Shown piece after piece: positions 8,470 through 14,795 of a stretch of DNA of 35,134 nucleotides. Source of the stretch: an uncultured Bacteroidales bacterium (GTDB lineage Bacteria > Bacteroidota > Bacteroidia > Bacteroidales > Tenuifilaceae); NCBI GenBank assembly GCA_937915475.1, contig CALGIR010000299.1, forward strand, positions 1 to 35,134. Reading direction: 5' to 3'. The position numbers and the translations under genes are program-made. Every line of letters starts with the position of its first letter. Positions within the stretch are counted from its first letter, which is position 1. The notes under the pieces are model-generated. The model was not told the origin of the DNA. It saw only the letters and a program-made list of their open reading frames with translations, and made no database searches.

Positions 8470-9840
8470 TTAGAAGCCTACTTCAAGACCAAGAAAAACT
8501 CCGTTCATTACGTTTCCGGCCAAATGAAAAATGGATTCGTCGGGACCAAGCATAAAATTGCACCCTATATTTGCCGAAACGGCATCGGTTAGGTTCCACT
8601 TAACCCTGCTCCTTACCAAGTGCTCTTCTGTTGTAATATTATATGCACCAGAGAGTTCAACATTCAATTGCTCATAAAAAAACGACCTATTAAGCGACAG
8701 AAACAGCATATGGTTTGTCTCCTCTTGCTGATTAAATATTTTACGATTATATTTTGTGGATTCAAATAATGCCATATCAGTTGCATATTGCTGTATGGCA
8801 TCGAGCGTAAAGCCAGTAAGCATTGGGCTTTTAAGTTCTTTAAAGTTAAAGGTATACTTTCCAACATACTGAAAAATGGCCATTATGTCCCAAAAACTTC
8901 TTTCAATACCCACAACGTATGATAAATCGGGGTTGGGAATATTCATTGCAACCTCATAGTCTTTAGTAAGATTTAATGCCATTTCACCACGAATAATCCA
9001 CGATTTTACAGGCAGGGCAAAGTCGGCTCCAATGGTTTGCATAAAGTATGGTTTGGGCATAAAATTAACCGCTAATGGACTTAATGTGAAGTTGTCGAGA
9101 GTAAATCCGTAAAACGGATTATGACCAATAAAATATGATGCAGCAAGACTAACCGACGATGTCTCGAGATTAAGCCTTGCAGCCAACGAACCTTTGTCAA
9201 ACCTTAATTTCGGACTATCAACCTCATCAAAATAGATGGCGTTACTCAAATCAAAAAACCCGAATTGCCCCATATCGAAAAGTTCGTAACGATAAACTGA
9301 AGGCTTATAAAAAGGGATTGCAATCAACTCAATATCAACTGTATTGCTTGGCTTAATTTTTGTGCGAAGCATAAAGTTTGACAACTTTTGGTCGTCAGGC
9401 TCATAGGTAAGAAGAAAATAATCGTTGGGGGTAATGTTATTGGTAGGATTAAACCCATCGGTGCGTCCCCAAGTCACTATTTGATTACCTAAAAACAGGT
9501 CGATTTTATCACCTCTATAACCAGCATACGCTTCTTTTAGCTGAAGTTGTAGTTCCCTATTATTATAAAAAATACCCTCACGCACACGCATATCGGCATA
9601 CAGAAATGCCTTCTGCTTCTCAAAACGTCCTTTTAGCGCAAATTCACCAAAGGCGTTGGAGTAATCAAAATCCTTGGCTCCTCCCTGAACTACCCCTCGC
9701 GCAAAGCCACTCAGTTCAAACGATGTTTTTTTTGCATCGTCGGAGGGGGCTTCACTGGTTAAGTTATCGAATAGCGATTGTCCGAAAAGAAAAGGACTGG
9801 TGAGAATAAAAAAGATTAATGTTAAATAAATGTTTCTCAT
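8470..9840 (-). CDS. Outer-membrane beta-barrel protein (DUF1302-like)
   Basis: 456 residues beginning with a signal peptide that ends in FLFGQ (cleavage near residue 21). The remainder is rich in alternating aromatic/polar strands, for example GFARGVVQGG, LKEAYAGYRGDKIDLFLGNQ and SVSLAASYFIGHNPFYGF, and ends in GLEVGF, whose terminal Phe is the usual outer-membrane barrel signature. The segment IVTWGRTDGFNPTNNITPNDY resembles the W-G-x-x-D and NP-x-N features of DUF1302-type barrels, which are often paired with MMPL/RND transporters and LolA- or DUF1329-like proteins. It is the first gene of that operon here, 48 bases before the transporter. The family assignment is by resemblance; the barrel nature is well supported. 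Confidence 0.75.
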   Translation of the reverse strand: MRNIYLTLIFFILTSPFLFGQSLFDNLTSEAPSDDAKKTSFELSGFARGVVQGGAKDFDYSNAFGEFALKGRFEKQKAFLYADMRVREGIFYNNRELQLQLKEAYAGYRGDKIDLFLGNQIVTWGRTDGFNPTNNITPNDYFLLTYEPDDQKLSNFMLRTKIKPSNTVDIELIAIPFYKPSVYRYELFDMGQFGFFDLSNAIYFDEVDSPKLRFDKGSLAARLNLETSSVSLAASYFIGHNPFYGFTLDNFTLSPLAVNFMPKPYFMQTIGADFALPVKSWIIRGEMALNLTKDYEVAMNIPNPDLSYVVGIERSFWDIMAIFQYVGKYTFNFKELKSPMLTGFTLDAIQQYATDMALFESTKYNRKIFNQQEETNHMLFLSLNRSFFYEQLNVELSGAYNITTEEHLVRSRVKWNLTDAVSANIGCNFMLGPDESIFHLAGNVMNGVFLGLEVGF

Positions 9841-10137
9841 GGTGTTTAAAATTATATTATAGTTGTATAGAAAAAAATTGTCAAATACTCCTCGTCACAC
9901 TTTAGTGTAAACTGTAATTTATAGTGAGTTTCCCCACAAAGAGAAATTGAAATAAAATTTTAATAGGGGATGGAATTCTGAAACCAAATACTTATTTCTT
10001 CTCTACCACAAAAATACGCTAAGAAAGGCTGATATCGGTGCAAACAATAAAAGCTGAACCAGTAGTACTTGTTCAACTTTTAAATCTGAACCCATAAATA
10101 GTTAATTTTCACATAGTAGTAAGAAAGTTTAAACAGA
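9841..10137. other. 297-base intergenic region
   Basis: No gene is seen. It holds a short palindrome ACACTTTAGTGT (9897-9908), 57 bases upstream of the barrel gene and a possible operator, and a hairpin near 10049-10081 that fits termination of the AraC gene. No perfect TAnnTTTG promoter was found in front of the barrel gene. Confidence 0.4.
10049..10081 (-). terminator. Probable terminator of the AraC-family gene
   Basis: On the minus strand AAAAGTTGAAC pairs with GTTCAGCTTTT (11 bp including one G-T wobble, 11-base loop) and is followed by ATTGTTTG, a weak T tract. It lies 57 bases after the stop codon of the regulator. Confidence 0.5.
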
Positions 10138-11223
10138 CTATAACTGCGAGTTTTTGTATTGCAGCGGCGTTTTACCTGTGGCTTTTTTAAAAATAGTAAA
10201 GAATGACGACTTGCTGTTAAACCCACATTCGTAACCAATAGCCTCAATTGAGAAATAATTTTTATCTGCCGACAGCATTTTCTTAACGGCTTCAATTCTA
10301 TACTCGTTTACAAACTGAAAGAAGTTTTTACCAATCTCCTTGTTCAATACATCTGTAATATGATGCTTTGGATATCCTAATGCCTGAGATAACATGTCCA
10401 TACTTAAATCAGGATTCAGATAAGGTTTGGTCTTAGCAAAATAATTAACCAAATCGTCTTTTATTTTAACCGTTTGCTCATCGGCGAGCATTGAGTGTGC
10501 TGGAATATTATGCTTTTCATCATTCTTTGGTGAATCAACATGTTCCCTGAATATTACTTCCTGCTTTAAACCATAAAATCCTAAAACATAAACCAAAACC
10601 AGCAATGCCGTGTAGTTTACAACGGGTGATAACGGGAACTCAATATGCATAAAAACGTTAAAAATACCGCTAATTAAAAGTAATAGACAATAAAGATTAT
10701 AGAAGATTATTACAAAAAAAAGCCAGCTGATTTTTTTATTGCTCTCGATATTAGAAAATTCATCAACAAGGCGAATACGATGCTTATATATTAGCATTGC
10801 AGTTGTAAAGTTATACGCTACCCAGGAAACCAACGAAGCAATTGCAAAAATCAAACGAAACCAATAAGTGGGGTCAAGTTCAAGATAACCAAACAGCATA
10901 TATGGTTCATGGAGTATGTAGGCGAAAACCTCAAAAAACAGGAAGGGTAACAGATGAATTAGCTGCAATGGCTTAAGCTTAAATTCGGGCTGAACCAATG
11001 AACGAACATATAGGTAAAATGCTGGATTAAAAAGCAGGAATGAACTGGATAGCAGCGGATAACCAAACAATCTGTAGTCAATAGCACAGGTAAAAAACTC
11101 TATGGCCAAAAGCGATAACCAAGCAGTTAAAATTTTATCAGAAATAGTTCTCCTCTTCTTGGCCATCATTATTATGGCAGCAAAAAGCCCTTGCGAGAAG
11201 CCTATCCATGCAATTATTTCCAT
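10138..11223 (-). CDS. Membrane-bound AraC-family transcriptional regulator
   Basis: 361 residues. The N-terminal 220 residues form about six or seven hydrophobic spans with short charged loops. The C-terminal 110 residues are a pair of helix-turn-helix motifs of the AraC/XylS type (LSMDMLSQALGYPKHHITDV, then SIEAIGYECGFNSKSSFFTI followed by FKKATGKTPLQYK). This layout, a membrane sensor half fused directly to an AraC DNA-binding half, is common in Bacteroidota, where ligands are mostly unknown. It is divergent from the SiaC-like gene; the shared 143-base region carries a TAAATTTG element for that gene. The ATG at 11223 leaves the first span intact. Confidence 0.88.
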   Translation of the reverse strand: MEIIAWIGFSQGLFAAIIMMAKKRRTISDKILTAWLSLLAIEFFTCAIDYRLFGYPLLSSSFLLFNPAFYLYVRSLVQPEFKLKPLQLIHLLPFLFFEVFAYILHEPYMLFGYLELDPTYWFRLIFAIASLVSWVAYNFTTAMLIYKHRIRLVDEFSNIESNKKISWLFFVIIFYNLYCLLLLISGIFNVFMHIEFPLSPVVNYTALLVLVYVLGFYGLKQEVIFREHVDSPKNDEKHNIPAHSMLADEQTVKIKDDLVNYFAKTKPYLNPDLSMDMLSQALGYPKHHITDVLNKEIGKNFFQFVNEYRIEAVKKMLSADKNYFSIEAIGYECGFNSKSSFFTIFKKATGKTPLQYKNSQL

Positions 11224-11309
11224 ACTACAAATTTACAAATATTGCACTGTTTTTACGTTAAGTGTAATATCTTTTAACAAATGTTAAACAATCATCAGCT
11301 ATTTTTTGG

Positions 11310-11317
11310 TAAATTTG
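11310..11317 (+). promoter_or_regulatory. Candidate -7 element of the SiaC-like gene
   Basis: TAAATTTG is a perfect match to TAnnTTTG, 49 bases upstream of the ATG at 11367. The -33 position has TTAA rather than TTTG, so support is partial. Confidence 0.4.
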
Positions 11318-11366
11318 TTATTATCAGCTCATCATTAAAAACTTTGTACACAGACAAGCACATTAA

Positions 11367-12128
11367 ATGACTGATTTAATAATAAACCCCAAAGTAAATT
11401 ACCCCTTCATACTCACCGATGCAAGCAAGGGCTTGGTATACATATCGGGTATTTCAATTCCCGAAAACTCAACCAGTTTTTATCTTCCGCTTATGAGTTG
11501 GGTTGACGATTATTTAACAAGCCAGGATAGCTCACTTACAGTTTACTTTGAGATGCTTTACTTTGGGAATAGAACATCGAAAGCGTTTTTTGATATTTTC
11601 CAATTACTAGATAAACATCACAACAACAAAAAGCAAATTGAAATTAACTGGTTTTACCATCCAGATGATGAGGAAATGATGGAGAATGGTGAAGAATTTG
11701 CAGGCTTTTTTAATTATCCTTTTAACATTAAGGAAAAGCCTATGGTATCAAAGTTCATTGCAGAAAGAACAAGCAACTCACCATTAGTAAACTTCAATCA
11801 GTCGGGGGAAGTTAACATTGAAGGGACATCAACTAACGGAAAACCTTGGGAGTATTACTATCCAATTATCCTGTGGCTTGACACCATCCGGTTTTCGTTA
11901 CTTGCTGTTAAAATTAAAGTTGATATCTACTTAAATCGAATTGATAAGCTCAACCAGTATTATATTAAGGCTATTGTAAGTGGACTTGAACTAGTTAAGG
12001 ATACTGAGGACAATGAAGTTGAACTAGTTTGGAAATATTCCAACAATGAAATTAAATCCATTGGTGACGATATTCTACTTAAGTCAACTATTCCCTTTAA
12101 GTTTGAAAAGGTACAACAACCTCAATAA
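11367..12128 (+). CDS. Tandem SiaC-like (DUF1987) protein
   Basis: 253 residues. Residues 20-115 match the SiaC/DUF1987 family: YISGISIPENSTSFYLPLMS, W-x-DDYL, the strand FEMLYFGNRTSKAFFDIFQL and INWFYHPDDEEMMENGEEFA. In Pseudomonas, SiaC is a regulatory protein phosphorylated on a Thr by the kinase SiaB, dephosphorylated by SiaA, and controls the diguanylate cyclase SiaD. T70/S71 in YFGNRTSK lie where that switch residue is expected. Residues 155-236 look like a second diverged copy (WEYYYPIILWLDTI, VDIYLNRIDKLNQYY, VELVWKYSNNEIKSIGDDI), which has no Ser/Thr at the matching place. No SiaA, SiaB or GGDEF protein is encoded nearby. The gene is convergent with ferritin. Confidence 0.75.
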   Translation: MTDLIINPKVNYPFILTDASKGLVYISGISIPENSTSFYLPLMSWVDDYLTSQDSSLTVYFEMLYFGNRTSKAFFDIFQLLDKHHNNKKQIEINWFYHPDDEEMMENGEEFAGFFNYPFNIKEKPMVSKFIAERTSNSPLVNFNQSGEVNIEGTSTNGKPWEYYYPIILWLDTIRFSLLAVKIKVDIYLNRIDKLNQYYIKAIVSGLELVKDTEDNEVELVWKYSNNEIKSIGDDILLKSTIPFKFEKVQQPQ

Positions 12129-12160
12129 AAAGGGCCAGCCAAAAGGCCAGCCCATATTTA
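12127..12160. terminator. Shared terminator between the SiaC-like gene and ferritin
   Basis: Positions 12132-12153 (GGGCCAGCC AAAA GGCCAGCCC) fold as a stem GGGC-(2x2 loop)-GCC with an AAAA tetraloop. On the minus strand it is followed by CTTTTTATT, a good T tract for ferritin. On the plus strand the tail ATATTTATT is weaker. Confidence 0.6.
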
Positions 12161-12180
12161 TTAACAAACTCAAGCAAGGT

Positions 12181-12693
12181 TTATGCTTCTAATGTTTCGT
12201 CAACAAACTCACGGCTTTTAAGTTCCTTGTCGAGCATAAAGATACCGTGTCCCTTATCGCCTATGAGGTTAAGACTATCGATAATTTCCTGTGCACTGGC
12301 CTCCTCTTCTACCTGCTCATCAATAAACCACTGAAGCATACTTTTGGTTGCGTGGTCCTTTTCCTCAATTGATATATCCATAATATTGTTAATCAACGCA
12401 GTAACATGCTGCTCATGCTTTAGGGTTTCCTTCATAGCCTCAAGCGTGCTGTTCCATTTATCGGGTACCTTATCTATTGGTGTAAGTATGGGCTGCACTC
12501 CACGCTCCACAAGGTAATCGAAAAACTTAAGAGCATGACTTAACTCCTCTTGCCACTGTACACGCATCCAGTTGGCAAATCCATTTAGTCCCTCTGACGC
12601 AAAATACGACGACATCGATAGATACATATAGGCCGACCAAATTTCGGCATTAATCTGCTCGTTAATAGCACTTTGTACTCTTGGATTTAACAT
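12181..12693 (-). CDS. ftnA: Bacterial non-heme ferritin
   Basis: 170 residues, the normal length of FtnA-type ferritin, a 24-subunit iron-storage cage in the cytosol. Ferroxidase ligands are visible: E17 in INAEIWSAYMYLSMS, E50 and H53 in QWQEELSHALKFF, a Glu in LKHEQHVTALIN and the Gln/Glu of WFIDEQVEEE. No heme-binding Met or bacterioferritin signature is seen. The gene is monocistronic between the dnaX end (81 bases upstream) and a terminator, and convergent with the SiaC-like gene. Confidence 0.93.
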   Translation of the reverse strand: MLNPRVQSAINEQINAEIWSAYMYLSMSSYFASEGLNGFANWMRVQWQEELSHALKFFDYLVERGVQPILTPIDKVPDKWNSTLEAMKETLKHEQHVTALINNIMDISIEEKDHATKSMLQWFIDEQVEEEASAQEIIDSLNLIGDKGHGIFMLDKELKSREFVDETLEA

Positions 12694-12773
12694 CTTTTAT
12701 TGTTTTAATGGTTAATAATTATACTATATGCTTAACAAAAAAAAATAGCATTAGTTTTAATATTGATTAAAAT

Positions 12774-13427
12774 CTAGTCAAAATCGAGATTTAGTTGCTG
12801 TTTAAGCTTAATTATGCTTGGGTTCAATTGGCTTAGATATTTGAGTTTATCCTCCACTGTATAAAGTTTCCCGTTAGTATTATCGTTGGCTACCTCTTTA
12901 AAATCAAGAGTAATGGTTCTATTTCCTAACTCTGAGTGCAAGAACTGTGTAATTTCAAGTTTTAACTCATTGAGCATCTCCACCTGTAACGATGATTCCA
13001 CTTCGACGCCAATAATAAAGTTTGGCTTAAGTGTAGGAAGGTAGTTTTCCATAAGACTGCTATACCTGGGTCTATCGTTTAAATAGGTTTTAATGAACTT
13101 TTGCCAAGTCTCCTCGAGTTCATCCTGCCCAAAGGTGCTTTGATTCTCATCGTTATCTTCATCAAGGCTTTTATCATCAGCTGCATCATCATGTTCATAA
13201 AAGTTTTCAGTCTCTGATTTGAGCTGATTAGCCACTGTCTTGCCTGCAAGCGCATCCTTAATAGAAATACTTTTAGGTGCTTGCTTGGGAATTGAAGGTG
13301 TTTTCTTCAAAGGAGGAGGGGCCGATTCCTTTACACGATCCTCCGTTGGTTGCTGATGGACCTCCCTATTCTGTTTTAAAACCGTTAGTTCTACAACTGA
13401 ATCATCTAACCATTCGTAGATGCTACT
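12774..13427 (-). CDS. dnaX: DnaX tau-specific C-terminal region (-1 frame)
   Basis: The continuation of DnaX in the -1 frame relative to the gamma frame. It is open from the A11 run: SSIYEWLDDSVVELTVLKQN, an acidic/proline linker, then a folded domain from about DELEETWQKFIKTYLNDRP to the end KQQLNLDFD. This is what the C-terminal extension of Bacteroidota tau looks like (linker, then an alpha/beta domain that in other bacteria contacts the polymerase alpha subunit and helicase). The first Met in this frame is at 13310, but there is no sign of an independent start. Fusion through one extra A or a -1 ribosomal slip gives a tau of about 584 residues. Confidence 0.8.
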   Translation of the reverse strand, partial: SSIYEWLDDSVVELTVLKQNREVHQQPTEDRVKESAPPPLKKTPSIPKQAPKSISIKDALAGKTVANQLKSETENFYEHDDAADDKSLDEDNDENQSTFGQDELEETWQKFIKTYLNDRPRYSSLMENYLPTLKPNFIIGVEVESSLQVEMLNELKLEITQFLHSELGNRTITLDFKEVANDNTNGKLYTVEDKLKYLSQLNPSIIKLKQQLNLDFD

Positions 13428-14527
13428 TTTTTTTTTTGATTAAGACCACTTAATCTGATGAGCATTAACTCTACATGCAAACGTTGATTGCTGCTTTGCC
13501 GAAAGGTAATATCAGTTTGATTAATAACATCGAGTGCTTTAATCAAGAACTCGGGCGAAGAATCAGCCGCAAACTGTATATATCGCTCAGCTATTGCTGC
13601 ACCAACCTCAAGAATATGAGATGTTTGAGGGTCTTTACAAACCAGCAGGCTTCGGAAATGATCGCTTAAACCAGATATAAACTGCTGCGGATCAAACCCT
13701 TTTGATAAAAGTTCATCGTAAACTTTAAGCGTATTGGCATAATCAGCCTGCAAAAAGTTTTCTGTTAGCGTAAAATAGTATTGATAATCGAGAACATTTA
13801 GGTTTTCAATTACCTTTTGATAGGTAATATTATCCTCGCTATAGCTTACCACCTGATCAAAAATTGACAATGCATCGCGCATAGCTCCATCTGCCTTTTG
13901 AGCAATTATATTTAATGCCTCAACTTCGTAAGCTATTTTCTCCTCATTCGCTATAAACTCCAGATATTTTACTGTATCCTCAACCTTTATTCTATTAAAA
14001 TCATAAATCTGACAACGAGAGAGTATGGTGGGAATAATTTTATGTTTTTCTGTGGTAGCCAGAATAAAAATTGCATGTGCTGGGGGCTCTTCAAGTGTTT
14101 TTAAAAATGCATTAAAAGCCTGTGTACTAAGCATATGAACCTCATCGATAATATAAACGCTATACTTCCCAATTTGCGGTGGGATGCGTACCTGCTCAAT
14201 AAGACTCCTTATCCCATCGATGGTATTGTTCGATGCTGCATCGAGTTCATGTATATTAAACGATCGTTGTTGAATAAGTGCCTTACAACTTTCGCACTCG
14301 TTACAGGCCTCCATTTCGGGAGTTGGATTTAGGCAATTTATAGTTTTGGCAAAAATTCGGGCACAGGTTGTTTTCCCTACACCACGAGGACCACAAAACA
14401 AGTATGCCTGAGCTAACTGCTTTCGCTGAATTGCATTCTTAAGGGTAGTAATTAACGAATCTTGTCCTACAACATTACCAAAACTGCTTGGGCGATACTT
14501 GCGAGCCGACACAACAAAATTATCCAT
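13406..14527 (-). CDS. dnaX: DNA polymerase III gamma/tau subunit, gamma form
   Basis: 373 residues in the zero frame, the clamp-loader ATPase of the replisome. It contains Walker A GPRGVGKTT (46-54), four zinc cysteines (C65, C75, C78, C81), Walker B IIDEVHML, the sensor/arginine-finger region TTEKHKIIPTILSRCQ and the collar domain up to LSGLNQKKK. After the A11 run it adds only VASTNG before the stop. This is the size of a gamma protein (ATPase plus collar, no tau tail). The tau tail lies in the -1 frame. In E. coli the longer form is the zero-frame product; here the shorter one is. The gene starts at ATG 14527 (MDNFVVSARKYRPSSF, the normal family start). Confidence 0.92.
   Translation of the reverse strand: MDNFVVSARKYRPSSFGNVVGQDSLITTLKNAIQRKQLAQAYLFCGPRGVGKTTCARIFAKTINCLNPTPEMEACNECESCKALIQQRSFNIHELDAASNNTIDGIRSLIEQVRIPPQIGKYSVYIIDEVHMLSTQAFNAFLKTLEEPPAHAIFILATTEKHKIIPTILSRCQIYDFNRIKVEDTVKYLEFIANEEKIAYEVEALNIIAQKADGAMRDALSIFDQVVSYSEDNITYQKVIENLNVLDYQYYFTLTENFLQADYANTLKVYDELLSKGFDPQQFISGLSDHFRSLLVCKDPQTSHILEVGAAIAERYIQFAADSSPEFLIKALDVINQTDITFRQSSNQRLHVELMLIRLSGLNQKKKVASTNG
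13427..13455 (-). promoter_or_regulatory. Putative programmed slippage site of dnaX (hairpin + A11)
   Basis: On the minus strand GATTAAG-TGGT-CTTAATC forms a perfect 7-bp hairpin (13455-13438) that is followed with no spacing by eleven A (13437-13427). Adding one A, or a -1 ribosomal slip, joins the gamma frame to the tau frame. A second stem, CATCTA/TAGATG with an 8-base loop, begins four bases after the run. Thermus dnaX is known to use transcriptional slippage on an A9 run, and a nascent-RNA hairpin directly before a slippage run is known to stimulate it. Confidence 0.7.
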
Positions 14528-14722
14528 ACACTAAAAATAATAACATTTACTAGATTTAACAGCCATTATTACTCTCACAAAAGTAACCATTTAGGGCATA
14601 AAGAAAAACACAAAAACCTTAATTGCATTCTAAATCCAGAATTACAAGAAAAAGAATACCTATTAAAATATAATGACGTTTAGTTAACAAGATGCAGCCT
14701 TCTATTCAATTATAGCGGTGCC

Positions 14723-14767
14723 CTTCGACTTCCCTCGGGGTGACAGTCAGGCTGAGCGTAGTCGAAG
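14723..14767. repeat. REP-like extragenic palindrome
   Basis: CTTCGACT (14723-14730) and AGTCGAAG (14760-14767) form perfect 8-bp arms around TTCCCTCGGGGTGACAGTCA and GGCTGAGCGT. The right half reads in reverse as CTTCGACTACGCTCAGCCTG, a sequence type found many times between genes in various bacterial genomes. It lies between the PAS protein stop and the dnaX start and its base composition is richer in GC than the flanks. Confidence 0.6.
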
Positions 14768-14795
14768 CCAACAGCCTTAACTAAAAGGCATTGTT

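Noticed and set aside
9897..9908. ACACTTTAGTGT palindrome as an operator of the barrel operon
   Set aside because: Five-base arms are expected by chance at this composition and no second copy was noticed; kept only as a note in the intergenic entry.
11226..11240. TAAATTTG on the minus strand next to the AraC-family start
   Set aside because: It lies only about four bases before the ATG, so transcription would start inside the coding sequence; it is probably chance in AT-rich DNA.
12132..12153. GGCCAGCC direct repeat between the SiaC-like and ferritin genes
   Set aside because: It is explained by the imperfect stem of a shared terminator.
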